From the NCBI GenBank assembly GCA_031835245.1, contig JAVKOQ010000029.1, positions 1 through 64,000 on the forward strand: a stretch of DNA of 64,000 nt, in the 5' to 3' direction. Shown here one piece after another: positions 16,901 to 27,472 of this stretch. How positions within the stretch are numbered: position 1 is the first letter of the stretch; every line of letters begins with the position of its first letter. This DNA is from Balamuthia mandrillaris (taxonomy: Eukaryota; Discosea; Longamoebia; Balamuthiidae). Both the position numbers and the translations under genes were made by a program. The notes beneath the pieces are model-generated. The model ran no database searches, was not told the DNA's origin, and saw only the letters and a program-made list of their open reading frames with translations.

Positions 16901-19900
16901 ACTACTACTTCCGATTTTGTTGTGCTGCAATCTCTTGGTCGCCTTCAGGCAAAATAAACAAGTCTCGTGGCAGATAAACGCTAGCACTAGGGGTGTGGTC
17001 CGACCACGCTTTCTTATTTGATTTTTCTTCAACGAACCGTAAAGCTATTTCGCACAGAATCCTAATATGCTAGTTTGAAAAAGTCAAGGACTGACCTTGT
17101 GATATCTTAACAAGGAGAGGCTACGAACCTCATCACAAGCTGGTTTTTGGGCATCTTCCGTTTGCATCATGAAGCCAAGCAACTGTCGCAAGAAAGTGAA
17201 ATTATCCCCATGGCTGAGCACTGGCTCCAGAAAGTAAATCAGATACCTGGATGATGTGAGAAGAAGTCAACAACTCATTAATCGACAAATAGCACACACA
17301 AGAAACAAGGTTGGAACATTACTTAGCGGAGTTCGTATAGTGAGGGGTGTCCTCCTTCCAATCTTTTCGATGGGCCAATAGGTGAATCAAGTAAGGCAAC
17401 GCATATTCCGGTAACAATGCAGGCAAGATACTAGCTGACGATTTATTACTGCTTGATAATGCCTTGAGCTTCTCTCTTCGCACTCTAATACAAGCGGTCA
17501 AATAGCTCTTGGCCTGGACAAATATAGAGGTCAGAAGGAAGCAAACGCGAGAGCAACAAAGCCATGTATCCTACCTTGTGTGCCAGCTTACGTTGCGGAT
17601 CTAATGCAGCCAAAGCAAAAAAGCTTAAGTACTTCAGCGGCAGTTTCAAATCCTTCAAACCCTTCCACAACTCATCCAACATGGCGTCACGCACTTCAAA
17701 TGAAGGGTGCTGTTGATTGCTTGGTTAAAAAACGAAGAAGGCAAAGATAGCAAAGAGAACAAACAAGGACAATATGTGCTTCACCTTGAGTACCATCGCA
17801 ATAGCTTGGATTTGTTCCGGTGACATTAAGCGGTCGTAATATTTGTAACGTGCCAACTTTAGAATAGAGGAGCTGGCACATTGCACCAACTTCTCAGCGT
17901 CTGCAGTGCTTGTGTTCGCTACAATCTCTCCATTCTTTTCAATTATATCATAGGCCAATTCTAGTGCTTGTTTTGGAACGTTAAGGTCCACGTCCTCTCC
18001 TTCTGCGTCATGGCAAGCTCTTAGATAGTTCACCAGTAATTTCATACCAAGCACCTTCGTCACAAAAAACGGGTCAACAAGTGTAAGACTTCGGGAAAAA
18101 AAAAATAATGTTGAACAAGAAAAATTAAGAAGAGTGCTTTTAAATTTATCCCACCTTTTTTATGCATAGTTTCGAAGGTTTATCCCTGCTATTTTTAGTC
18201 CTGGGAAATGCCTCCACGATTAACTCTTCCATTACAAATGAGACAACCCGGTCTTGCGAAGGGGAGGATAGGAATGTATCTGCATCCATTTTCGCCAATT
18301 GAGCTAACGACTGCAATGCAGAGGGAGCAACCTTGCTAGGGTCCGTAATCAATGAAAACAAGTTCTGTAAACAAAATGGTAAGTGGCAGTGAATACAAGG
18401 TATTGAAGCATGAAGTTATTCATAAGAATGCAAAGAAAAAAAGCACCCTCATCAATTTGGCAAGCATTCCTTTATCTTCTCTGCAGACCGAGTGGATTGC
18501 CTTCACAGCACACTTGGCCTGCGACACGGAGCCTTCCATTGCAAACTGACACAAACGCTTTTCAAGGGTCCTGCGGGCAATGAAATAGAAAATGAGAAGG
18601 CAGTATGAGGAAGGAAGAGATATGCGGATACTTTTTCAGCCTCGAGGTTCGTTTGAGCTGGCCGCCAACGCTAGCAAAGATTTCCAAAACAGTATCCACC
18701 AACAAAGGATCCTCGTCTTCAAGGAGTGTTGAGAGATCAGAGAGAGATCCCTTAAACAGCGACGGGAAAGTAGATGACAGTTCCTAATGCAATATCTTGA
18801 TAAATAGCAAAAAAAAAAACTAACAAACCCACAAGAGACATGATGGCAATTACCTTCAAGAATTTCAAGGCTGCTTGAGCACTTTTTTCTTGGTCGGATT
18901 GTTTCCCTAAACTCTTCAATTCGGCAAAAAGGAAGGGTAGGCAATCCTGGCTCACGATATTCATTGAAAGTTTTTGCACCACCAACTTTAAGTACTCCAT
19001 TCCTGCACTTGATTTAGATCGATAACCCTTGAAGATATCTTCCTATTGTATTACAGTAAAGTTATGGGCCAATAAATATAACAATAATTGCAGCACAGGT
19101 CAGTGAAGAAAGTGAAAATACCTCTGCTGTAACCACTTGTTGGTACTCTACGTCAGTGTCGGCCAAAAGAGCAAGACCTTTCCAAATTTGGCTGACTTTC
19201 AAATTATGTAAGGCTTGGAATCTTGCAGTACTCCCAGGCAGCTTGTTTGCCAGAGAAGTAATCCTGTTTGTTATCTGTTCGTCTATTTGACGGTCATCCC
19301 CATCACTCTGTGTGAATACAGGTGAGAGACAATTCAATGCCAAGTCCCAAAACTATATATAGAAATAATATCACCTTTGTGAGGCGGCTTCGCGCTTTTA
19401 GATAAGCTTGAAACTCGGTTTGGAATCTGAGGGGAAGAATAGGGATTGGTTATCCCGTACTTTATCTATATTTATAAATATTGTACGTACGTTTTCTTGT
19501 CTTTTAGGATCCTTGATAATGCAATAACTGCATGCTCGTCTAGACTAGGAAGCAGGTTAACTAGAATTCTAGTGCGTTCCTCCACTTCAGCACCCTTGGG
19601 TAACAACTCTTCAGCTAAAATTTGTTCCACCAGTAGCCTATAGAGCACATGAGCGGGAATATTTCAGAGGTGAGTGAGAGGGGAGGGGGAGGGAAGAGAC
19701 TACCGTATAGCCATATCCGTCTGGTAACAGCAATGCAAAATGCTGTTTGGAATCCAGCCAAACTTGTTCTGGTGAGAAGGTTTCCAAGAAATCTGAGGAC
19801 CCCATTTTTCCACAAGCTCTCTATAAAGAACAGCAAGCTTGGTAATTGCTGCTGTGCGAATGGATAGCTGAAAGATCCCAACATTTTAGATACACGCCTG

Positions 19901-20375
19901 GTCCTCAAAAATCGGAGGAACTTACTTTCTTGTCTCGCATGCGCAAGCCTATTTCCTGCAATATTTGATTCGTGAGGGCTTGGGGGTCGAAGATAGCAGA
20001 CTCACAAACAGCCACTACAGCGGCTTCCCTAACTTTTTCGTCCAAATCCCGCAGGCGTTTTTGTAGGGCCTCTGCAGAGACATATGTGTTAATTAACACG
20101 GCTGGGAAGAACCAAAATAAACATAGAGAGCAGTTCTACCATTGATTGATTTGTGGGAGGCGGGGTGGTTCTTGATGAACTGAGGGACGTACTGGATCAT
20201 CAGCAAGCGTATATCTGGTTCAATATCATTAAATCTGCTGATGAAGGTATTGAAGAGTTGGGGATAGCTTGTTGGCAACAAAGAACCCTCTGCCGAAAAC
20301 ATTTCTCCAAGCAGTTTAACAACACTTTTTCTTTTGCTTAAATCCTCTACCTGTTATCAACAAATTTATTTGCTG

Positions 20376-20424
<49 letters not shown>

Positions 20425-21537
20425 AGGAAGAGCTATAGGGAAGGACCTTAAGTTCTCGCTCCAACTCGGGAAGAACATAAAGCAAAATGGTAGGGGATAT
20501 TTTGTTGAGCTCCCAAATGAGTTCATGGGCGTAGTCTTTGAGCTCGCTTTCGGAGGTATTGGCGTCAACCAAGGCGCTCTGCAGGAACTGGGTAATGGCA
20601 GCCTGTAGGAGTTCAGCACATCCTTGGACCAGCTGTCTGGCGAGCAAATACGATGGAGGATGTTCTTGCTGCGCACCAAATAAGTAAGTGAGCGAAACTA
20701 CATGACGGTGGAGTTGAGAAGAAGAGAATTACCTTATTTTTTGCCAAAAGGTTCACAAGTATTGCATCCAGTAGCTCTAAAGGTATCTCTTCGCATTCTT
20801 CTAAGCAGCTAGTCATGATATCCAACATATGAGTAACCACAAGTACAGAGTGTTCTGGCCTAGAAAAAACAGACACGCAAAAATGGTTATCCTACCATCC
20901 AACAACAGAGAGAAAGGAAAGGCATGGGAACAAACGTTATTGCGTCAAAAAACGTCTTAAAAACTTGGACCAAAAGTTCGTCTTCTTTGTCCACGAGGAT
21001 GATAAAAGCCTTGACCACAGCCAACTTTTCTAAAAGGGCAAAGCGTAGGTGAAAGGACTCGTCCTCCACCTCCCCAATCCTTTGCAGTTGTTGAATAAAA
21101 AGTTGGAATACTTGCTAACCATATTTTAAATTACAGGCAAGTCAGTTAAACGCGAGGTTCCAACGAGAGGTCGCAAGTACCGATATCATGGAATGATCAT
21201 ACGGCGCGTCTGGGGCATAGATACGGATTATGTCAGCAAGACAACACGCGGTCAACAGTCGCACTTCCGAATTCTTGTGAGTAAGCAGCTCTTTTTGAAC
21301 AAGCGTTGCAGCGGTGGAATCGAGCATAGATTTTGATCTGTTATCTTGTTTCATGCTTTTCAAAAACTTATAGAGTTTCTATTTGAAGCAGCGAAAAGAA
21401 GATGATGAGCGAGAGTGCTAGTACACAATAAATAGTGCGCATGAACGTACCCCAAGGCGACGAAGCAACTCTGCCTTGGACAGAGAGGCAGAGACAAACT
21501 CTGCCGTCAACAACTTGCTCTCCTGTTGCTGACTCAT
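10983..21537 (-). CDS. PDS5: PDS5 sister-chromatid cohesion regulator, split by LINE copy 2
   Basis: PDS5 is a HEAT-repeat protein that binds the cohesin ring and controls its loading and release. The ATG at 21537 starts [10 protein letters not shown]. The PDS5 signature [20 protein letters not shown] lies near 21220. HEAT repeats follow across 21120-17100, including [18 protein letters not shown] near 20230 and [17 protein letters not shown] near 20050. The C-terminus is a charged nuclear-type tail: an acidic Glu run at 11430-11500, then basic ...[12 protein letters not shown] and a stop at 10983. One exon reads [15 protein letters not shown] (16940-16985) and [20 protein letters not shown] (11942-12000); LINE copy 2 lies between these pieces in antisense. 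All tail introns are in phase. Without the LINE the exon would be about 177 nt, from 17012 to 11925. Confidence 0.85.
11995..12008. repeat. Target-site duplication, 5' side of LINE copy 2
   Basis: tacttccgattttg is repeated exactly at 16906-16919, on the other side of the element. The first t is ambiguous with the TAC tail. Confidence 0.93.
12018..13372 (+). pseudogene. LINE copy 2 ORF1, stop plus frameshift
   Basis: The ATG at 12018 meets the same early TAA as copy 1, then the frame is open from 12255. A one-base loss in an A run near 12622 (four A instead of five) shifts the frame. The original frame resumes and ends in TGA at 13370-13372, overlapping the ORF2 start. The copy therefore shares one lesion with copy 1 and has one of its own. 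Confidence 0.85.
13369..16674 (+). CDS. LINE copy 2 ORF2: intact endonuclease-reverse transcriptase
   Basis: This open 1101-codon frame has the same layout as copy 1. The endonuclease keeps GGDWNAR with the catalytic Asn, plus SIVDYV and TDHRPL. The reverse transcriptase has [16 protein letters not shown] and FADD, and the C-terminal CCHC is present. The start overlaps the ORF1 stop as ATGA. It is the best candidate in this window for an active ORF2, although ORF1 of the same copy is broken. Confidence 0.95.
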   Translation: MTSVAFVNSRGWGQEELVSCWADSKQFDIIGVCEHRRMVAPRLVGYRWMGGGAAPGRSGYGRGGAGFFVREGFKGNIGERKEWRTPNSTWVELAGQGCIFIIGIVYLPPGGTVDNFKVTLAAIEKRILDVVKEGRPLIIGGDWNARVGKGWNGRGESTYNTRGKVLVEAFKRLALSLPQLEEEAPVFTWRAGKRKSIVDYVVAWRWTGKVVGDRWQAWTDHRPLVVELKDPADNCGGVWMERWKWKSYSEEDRKRRWREYKRGCKRFFKGEEWKAMVKKTREGTATVEDLWSKWKKGWWDCAMRWFGRERRLIGATTSRARKPWWTAELTSLNKQVVIAHAQWLREGKNDGKAREEFVELRKRFVKLWSANKWDWMKWKRQENIKEMQKWIGNMWRIVAKRRAEPKAVREHHGSTAAFKEHWAKLGRKDSSIGSLHREEAGPEGLPWSGSNWLKKESFNLAWRKRLRVGKAAGVDNIDGEMMKYGGKHVQDATWPLIKVIENQGIFPKEWKQGVVIPLHKAGDPQNPANYRGITLLCNAAKVFEGAILVQFNIQAREQGWISNCQGGFRKGRGVMDQVWRLKKCLMKRSKERTYIALMDISKAYDMLDHDILARTLRKRGAEEAAVGIITEWYHGMTSVIRMNGQLSEEFLGERGVKQGGVLSPFLFNVYIDVVARKLQAAEEKERGDKARNVCLLFADDLAVVASDPFELQRRLNVAVEAVNALGLQFNAKKSVVLVQGKKAHFQEWRLKGEAVKRVKEAKYLGLWFEESGEWTTHAKERITKAKQALYSLRQRGAIAQGLGTRTAQIAAEAIVKSTLSYGLCMTELSKSWWKKIEAVWNETARSVLQVHRRPVAGVCRAELGWLTIKAYCELERQAVIHHAERQDGHFELLEEVSQASEEEGEKNEGEGGAGTTVVEKKAKRMRALTRVAKMEYAAEGERGTRAWLWHNFLTNGRCLVGQQRCLVITNPRKERLMNAIRCGGLPIGKKWGSIQQSEVDSKCPACDAEEETAEHFLLRCPTLWEDRFRIWSVDNGSEEQVRKLIIEDCTTKLLSSGKKCNRAQEMEQCKQSCKRVWRLWAARASWKHGSSSAFYQSLEVM
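16906..16919. repeat. Target-site duplication, 3' side of LINE copy 2
   Basis: Exact repeat of 11995-12008. On the minus strand it encodes part of the interrupted PDS5 exon (...QNRKY...). Confidence 0.93.
20380..20424. repeat. (GA)n/(CT)n microsatellite in a PDS5 intron
   Basis: A short GA run, CT in the PDS5 transcript, lies in the intron between the exon ending ELERELKV and the next. Confidence 0.9.
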
Positions 21538-22034
21538 CTGTGCAAGAGATACACTCCTCTCAATCAATTGACAGCAATCCAAAGAGAAGCCCAAAAAAAA
21601 AACCAGTCGGCCCGTTGGGAGGTGTACGTACGTTGGCAGCCGCTACTACCTTTTTTTTTTAACGTTTGGTTCAAAAAAGAAACCAAGCCAGCAGCAGGTT
21701 TGGCGCCAAATTTTGTTCCCCCCAGTCCCGCAGTTTTTTTTTTTTTGCCGCTCTAATTCTTTCCAAGAATGTTTTCCTTTGCCCAGAAGCATTTATTTAT
21801 TTCTTGTGTTGCCTCAGCGCGAGGCGCTCAACTGCCTTCTTCTGAAACGAAAAAAATGATGAGCTGAGATGAGGTGAAGAAGCCCACCCAAAGTATGAAG
21901 CTGGAGGTATGTTGTGTTTTGTGCGTTTTTTTTTTCTGCCTTTTTCCCGTACTAATTTTGCTCCGTTGTCCCATTGATCTGACTGATCCTGGCGCCGCTT
22001 TAGTGTGCAGTTTTACCCTTGTGGTTTTTTTTCA
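21538..22034. other. Spacer between PDS5 and the PDCD2-like gene
   Basis: This 0.5-kb spacer separates the PDS5 start from the stop of the PDCD2-like gene, both on the minus strand. It contains homopolymer T runs (21650-21660, 21726-21746, 21929-21936) and should hold the PDS5 promoter. No gene is visible. Confidence 0.5.
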
Positions 22035-23030
22035 TCACAGACTTGCCTCTTGGAAGGCAAACTCCTGCACAAACCCTGCTGTTGATGCGGATGGTTGGCA
22101 ACTTGCGCTGCACGAGAAGGCCGCGACGGTGGAAAAATCTAGCGTGCAGGGCATGACGTGTGCATGCTGATGAATGAGGTAGATGAAAGTTGGCAGAAGT
22201 TGGAACTCAAATATCCTAGGAAAACCACAGTGCCAACAGGGAGGAACCTGGTCTGGCTCTATGCCTTTGTTGGCAACCCACATGCATTCCCCATTTAAAA
22301 TATACCTGGAGAGAAAGCAGCATCGGTAAGGCAATGAAGTAGTCTGCAAATTGCAAATTAGGTTCAATGGATGGAGGTTAGTTACCGCAGACACTGTTCT
22401 GGGTTCTCCTCCATGTATCGCTGGAATCTCAAAAAGGCCTTGTCGGATGCCTCTGTGGCTTCGTATTCTTCATCTCCTCCTGTTCCATCCATCTCCTCTA
22501 TAGCGCTAAGTGCTTCTGAATATTTGGCAAGCAATTGCTTGTCTTGCTGATTCTTTTTCTGCGTATTACGCTTGCATACGGGCCGTATTTCCTCCTCCAT
22601 GTAGTATGCTGTGAAGTGGTCGTTGCTCGTCCTCCCAATACCTCTTTCACCACCATTGCCGCCTGTTGTTTTACCTGGTGTGGCAAAATCTGACGAATCA
22701 TGCCGCGCCTTTGTCTTTGCGTCTTTGGGACTTTCGTTAAGGTTGAGCAACGCCTCAAACCCTTTTTCTAGTTCTTCGTCATCCAGTTGACTTTCCCAAG
22801 AGGAACCACCCCAATCCTCGTTCCCGCCACCCGAAGCCCAATCGCCTATCTTAAATTCGGTGCATTGTGCCTCATCCTCGTCCACCTCTTGCTGTTTTAA
22901 TTGTTCACGGTTTTCCATCGTCGTACGCTGCCACCGTAGTAGTCGCCAGCTAACAACAACAACGAGAATAGCTTTAGCGAGAGAGTAAGAGCGAAAAGAG
23001 AGTATGAGCGAGGAGATAGGGAGGGGGAGA

Positions 23031-23069
<39 letters not shown>

Positions 23070-23496
23070 TGGAGAAAAAATTGAGCGAGAGGGCGAGGGA
23101 GGGAAGAACGGATACCTCAGTGTTGGATCCTCAACTGATGAGCATCCCTCTTTTGGGCATACAAACAGAAAGAGAATACGCTCCTTTTCAGGTGCGTGGG
23201 GTAAAGGGGCGTACAACTGAGTTACAAGGACCATTTCTGAGCCGCAGCACTCACAACATAAAAGAGAAAGCGGTGGAGAGACATCCTCCACCCAACACTG
23301 TCGGAAAGCAAAGAGGTCAGATCAAAAAAGGCTGGTTTGGGTGGGTGTGAATGAGCCAAACGGAAAGTACCGGAAGACCACCGAATTTAGAACAATAAGC
23401 GTCCAGCTGATCGACAACTTCCTCACCAAGAAAGCCAAGTACCTCCTCCGTAGGCACTTCCGCTGGCGGCGGTGCAAACCCCTCTGGTGCGTTCAT
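22035..23496 (-). CDS. PDCD2/PDCD2L family protein
   Basis: PDCD2 relatives chaperone ribosomal protein uS5 during 40S assembly. Exon 1 (23496-23371) encodes GFLGEEVVDQLDAYCSKFGGLP, matching the PDCD2 N-terminal 'GG.P' region. Exon 2 carries CCECCGSEMVLVTQLYAPLP and FLFVCPKEGC, the zinc-binding part. Exon 3 holds a long acidic linker with DWGGSSWES and the start of the C-terminal domain (DKAFLRFQRYMEENPEQCLR). Exon 4 (22310-22035) gives GECMWV, CWHCGFPRIFEFQLLPTF and FSCSASC, typical of PDCD2_C. The start was chosen at the ATG at 23496; a frame seen further upstream opens on TTG. The gene is divergent from the P-loop gene at 23670, with 173 bp between the starts. Confidence 0.88.
23029..23064. 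repeat. (GA)n/(CT)n microsatellite in a PDCD2-like intron
   Basis: GA on the plus strand, CT in the sense of the gene, inside intron 2. Confidence 0.9.
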
Positions 23497-23669
23497 GGCA
23501 GTCTCGAATCCTTTCAATCTCTCGTAATTATTGCCTATGAATAAGACTATCGATAATTATCGCGAAATAGTTATTCATGGGCGATAAAAAAAAGAGTCTC
23601 TAACTCCCCCCCCAAAAAAAAGCAGCAACAGAACAACCACCAAGCCTACCAAACAACAAAAGAACAAAA
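23497..23669. promoter_or_regulatory. Probable bidirectional promoter
   Basis: Only 173 bp separate the starts of two divergent genes (PDCD2-like on minus, P-loop ATPase-like on plus). The spacer includes a palindrome-rich stretch around 23535-23575 and a C/A-rich run at 23607-23625. The promoter role is inferred from the layout. Confidence 0.45.
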
Positions 23670-25031
23670 ATGTGGAGGAGGAGCGTTGTTGGGGCGAAGG
23701 TGGCACCGCTGGCCTGCGGCTTTGTTGCCCACTCTGGGCGCTCACTGCCGCAGGTTGTATCGTTGCGCGGGCCTGCCTTGCGAGCAGTAAACCTGGGCAT
23801 GAGTGGTGCCGGTTGGAGAACTGTTACCTCTCGGCGTTGCTTTGCCGCCACTCCCGGCGGCCCACCTGGAGGAAGAGTTCTTGGGACGGGTCCGAGCCTC
23901 GATCAGTTGGCCAAGAAGGGAATGACTGAGGAAGAAATACTAAAGATGGTGGCTCAGAAGACCAAACCGACGAGGTTTTCCTTCATGTCAACCCATCGCG
24001 CTGTTCTGGAATACGTTGTTGGCGTGGCTTGTGGCCTGTGTACGTTGCAGCCTCACTTTGCGTTGGCAGTCTCACTTTCGTCTTACCCCATATCCAACGC
24101 CAATTCACAATGAAGGTGTGGGTTATGGACTCTTCGCCGAGAATGGGTTCTTAAACCCAAAGGCCCAAGAAAAGCAGAAGGACCTGTTGGCCCAGTTAAT
24201 GCTTGAAAGAAGCCGAAATGTGTACACAGTGGTGCTCACGGGTGGCCCCTGTGGTGGCAAGTCCTCTGCCATGGAGCACTTTATCAAACACTTTGAGCAA
24301 CAAGGCTTTGTTGTGCTAACCCTCCCAGAAGTACCGACCTTGCTTTTCCAATGTACTCTTCTTTCCTATTGCATGCTCGTCTCTGGTGTGAGTGGGGGGG
24401 GGGCTTTTGTTTCTTCTTTTATTATTATTCGTTCCTTCTTCTTACTTCTGTGTACACACAACAAAATTCAAATGTAGCTGGTGTACCAAGAGATTTATCT
24501 AAGTACACCCCAGAGCAGCTGTTTACTTTTGAGCAAGAGGTGTTAAATACCCAGATAAGGCTTGAGGATGCTGCTGTTGGTGTAGCCAATAGTCTTGGCA
24601 GGAAGTGCTTGATATTGTTGGATCGAGGAGTACTTGACATTTCCGCCTACTTGCCTCCGTCTCTTTGGCATCAGCTGCTTGACAAGTCAGGTCTGACTGA
24701 GCATGCTCTGAGACAACGCTATGATGCTGTGGTCCACCTTATAACAGCAGCCCAGGGCGCAGCAGCGTTTTACACCACTGCCAATAATGCTGCTCGCACT
24801 GAAACTGTTGAAGAGGCCATTGCACTTGACAAGAAAGTGCAACAAGCATGGTTGGCGCATCCTCGCCATTGTATTGTTGACAACTCCACTTCCTTCAAGG
24901 AAAAACTTCAGAGAAGTTCAGCCCTTCTTGAAGATGCTTTGCAAAGAACAGACAAAAGACCTGTGGGCGCGGAGCAGGCTCAAGGGTCTAATACAAGAGA
25001 TACACTGACTGCAAACAACACTACCAAGTAA
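23670..25031 (+). CDS. P-loop protein, AAA_28/TTD14-like, with mitochondrial-type leader
   Basis: Exons 23670-24039, 24116-24352 and 24478-25031 join in phase to 386 codons. The first 60 residues (MWRRSVVGAKVAPLACGFVA...) are Arg/Ala/Ser-rich without acidic residues, as in a mitochondrial presequence. A Walker A motif, TGGPCGGKSS, sits near residue 165. It is followed by LPEVPTLLF, LILLDRGVLDISAYLP (Walker-B-like Asp) and YDAVVHLITAAQGAAAFYT, with NNAARTE and a HCIVDNSTSF block. This order matches the AAA_28 group that includes insect TTD14. Those proteins bind GTP and phosphoinositide in the studied case; the substrate here is unknown. Confidence 0.85.
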
Positions 25032-25548
25032 AAATCATTCTTTTTTTGTTTGGGAGAGCGTGCGTGCGAGGTTTACCAGTTCAGTTCAGTTCAAAATAGT
25101 TTTATTGCTTTTCCGTTGGACTGATTTGGTCAGCAAATTTAGATACAACCAGTGAGGTTGACCTTTAACGGTGTGTGCAATGGGGAAATACAAGTGGGTA
25201 TTGGCCTCTAAGGAGGAATCACGATGTAAACGCTATCCTGGTAGGCTCTTGGGAGGGGTCGTTGAAAGCATCCCCTTTGGCTTGGTTTGTGTGGGTGGGA
25301 TGCGGGTGCGAGGTTTACCTATTCTCTTGTCGACAGCGCCACTGTTCAATAAAGAGTCAATGAAACGTCGTTGAAAACCGCTGGAAAAAAGCTCTAAGCC
25401 ACCAATGGGGTTTGCCGGCAATATACCCCCCCTTGCAGGGGCAAATATTAAAGGCAGCACCGGGCCTGCCCTCCGTTTTGTTTATTTTTACCGCTCAACC
25501 CCACCACACTTCTACTACCTCTCAACAGCTCCCTTCAAACATCACAAC
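25032..25548. other. Spacer upstream of the CBS-domain gene
   Basis: Half a kilobase with no recognisable gene. An ATG at 25405 is in frame with the CBS protein and would add 48 residues. Those residues are low in conservation signs, so 25549 is preferred. Confidence 0.45.
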
Positions 25549-26493
25549 ATGCAAGACACCCGTGTTTGCGATCTGACCACCCACACCAAAACTATTCATG
25601 TGGTCAAGCGAGACGATACAATAGGACAAGTGCTGGACACGCTGTATAAATACGACATTACGGCAGTGCCGGTGATCGACTACGAGAGCAAAGTGCACGG
25701 CATGCTGGACAACCTTGATCTCCTGGCATTTCTCGTGAACATAACTAGCCAAGGCAAGCGTCCCGTCTCACAGGTGCTCGCAAGAGAGGATTTGGAGCAA
25801 TTCTACGAGACCTCCAAAAACTGGACACTGAGCACGGTGGACCAAGGAAAGAGCGTGCTGGAAAGCCTTGGCCAAAGGAACCCTTGGCTACCCTGCACTA
25901 CGGGAGTGCCCCTTTCTGCAGTGCTGCAGGTGTTTGCAGATGGGATTCACCGCCTTCCTGTCGTCAATAGCGATGCTCCCAATGAAGTAGTCAACATTAT
26001 AACTCAGTCTGACGTGAATTGTTTCTTGGCCCAAGACCCCCTAAAGTATTTGGCTGCCAAGGCCGAGGCTACCCTTCAAGATCTCCACCTCCTACAAGGT
26101 GAGCAGGCCATCAGCAAGGTCACCGCTGACGTGCCAGCTATCGACGCCTTTGTGAAGATGTACGACGAAGAACGGAGCTCCATCGCTGTGGTTGACGCAA
26201 GCGGCATTCTGCTTGGTTGCATTAGCGCCACCGACCTCAAGTACATCCGAAACTTCAACTTCCAACAACTGTTACGTCCCTCCTTTGACTTTATTCAGGA
26301 GGTTCGTAAGAATCAAGCTAAAGTCAAGGACTACCTCGTGACGGTCCCGCCTACTGCCACTCTGCAGGATGTCGTCACAACTCTCGCTAAAAAGCGCGTC
26401 CATCGCCTCTACGTCATCAACGAAGAAAACCATCCTATCGGCCTTGTCTCTCTCACTGACATAGCCAAGGTCCTCTCCTCTGCGACCCATTAA
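25549..26493 (+). CDS. Four-CBS-domain protein, AMPK-gamma (SNF4)-like
   Basis: This single-exon gene of 314 residues starts MQDTRVCDLTTH and consists of four tandem CBS motifs in two Bateman pairs (about 8-65, 110-165, 180-240 and 250-312). Each shows the typical strand-Asp pattern: ITAVPVIDYESKVHGMLDN, HRLPVVN...IITQSDV, SSIAVVDASGILLGCISATD and HRLYVINEENHPIGLVSLTD. The order and length resemble the AMPK gamma subunit, which senses AMP/ATP, but I cannot confirm the phosphate-binding basic residues. A stand-alone CBS protein is the alternative. The gene converges on the IMP2-like gene, with 212 bp between stops. Confidence 0.8.
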   Translation: MQDTRVCDLTTHTKTIHVVKRDDTIGQVLDTLYKYDITAVPVIDYESKVHGMLDNLDLLAFLVNITSQGKRPVSQVLAREDLEQFYETSKNWTLSTVDQGKSVLESLGQRNPWLPCTTGVPLSAVLQVFADGIHRLPVVNSDAPNEVVNIITQSDVNCFLAQDPLKYLAAKAEATLQDLHLLQGEQAISKVTADVPAIDAFVKMYDEERSSIAVVDASGILLGCISATDLKYIRNFNFQQLLRPSFDFIQEVRKNQAKVKDYLVTVPPTATLQDVVTTLAKKRVHRLYVINEENHPIGLVSLTDIAKVLSSATH

Positions 26494-26705
26494 CCTCTTC
26501 TTCTCTGCTTCTACCGTCGGTTGCTGCCGTTTCTCTTTCTATTTCTTTGTTAAAATGTAAAAACACCTTGGGTTGGGGTATTGCTATTCCAGTTTCTCTC
26601 CTCCCTCTCTTCTCCTCTTCTCTCAGCCCCAGAGGGTATATGTGATGATGGATGGATGCCTCCTGGTGAAAAAGGGATTGAACGAAAGGGATGAGCAAAC
26701 AACAA

Positions 26706-27472
26706 CTACAGACGAGGTATCGTGGGTGGACGGATGGGAGGAGAGAGCCGTGTGACTTTCCACCCTTTGCCAATGCGGTGGGTGGCGCATCCCTGTATCA
26801 AACCAAGCGCCACCTGTTACACAACGCAGTAAGCAAGACCAAAGGGGGTTGCAGTGATGCTGGTGGAGGGAACCAACCGGTCCATATTCTCGGCTGTCGA
26901 GGCTGTTCTTGGGATTGTCTCCTTCTAGCCAGCAATGGCCTAGCGGTACTGATACTTGAACGTCCATGCCATCATCTGTGCTCTGCCACCGAGCGTCCCC
27001 TTGTAAGCCTGTTATCCGCTTGATGACCAACGTGTCCGGGTCATACGGTGCCCTATCGTTGTGCAGATAGTCAGAGAGTAGCAACAGCAGCTAGTGCTTG
27101 AAAGCAATACGTACTTTAAGACAACCACCCTCCCTTGTTGTGGTTTTCGGCCTGAAGGTTAGATTTCAATACAACCAACCGGGTCTGGATCGCGAGACCA
27201 AACAAACCTTTGTGCAAAGTACACCGCCGGTTGAGCAAGACCCAATCGCCCTGTTCCAAGGTTGGATACATCGACCGACCTTCCACTGTGTTGATGCCAA
27301 AGCCAGCCAGGTCAAACACAGCCACCCCTACTGGAGCCCAAAGTAAAACCCCCGCTGCTGCCTTACGTTGGAACCAGAAAGCGTAGCATGAGCATCTCCC
27401 CGCAACACAACTGCAGCTGCGTACCTTCACCCTTGCGAATAGCGTGGCACCGCCTCCTGTCGCTCCCGCCAT
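26706..27472 (-). CDS. Mitochondrial inner membrane peptidase subunit 2-like (S26 family)
   Basis: Signal-peptidase-family enzyme that would remove inter-membrane-space sorting signals. Exon 1 (27472-27425) encodes [16 protein letters not shown]. Exon 2 carries a hydrophobic anchor and the catalytic-serine box [19 protein letters not shown] later exon has [11 protein letters not shown] with the catalytic Lys, then [20 protein letters not shown]. The last exon gives [18 protein letters not shown], matching the IMP2 ending, and stops at TAG 26708-26706. The boundary of the exon containing [10 protein letters not shown] (about 27140-27190) is uncertain. Confidence 0.8.

Larger units (their letters stand above)
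12009..16905 (+). mobile_element. LINE copy 2, inserted in a PDS5 exon
   Basis: This full-length 4.9-kb copy is flanked by a 13-14-bp target-site duplication, so both ends are exact. It starts gtaggaaaaATG and ends in TAC repeats. It lies antisense to PDS5. ORF1 is broken but ORF2 is open and keeps every endonuclease and polymerase motif I checked. Differences from copy 1 are scattered single bases. Confidence 0.97.
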
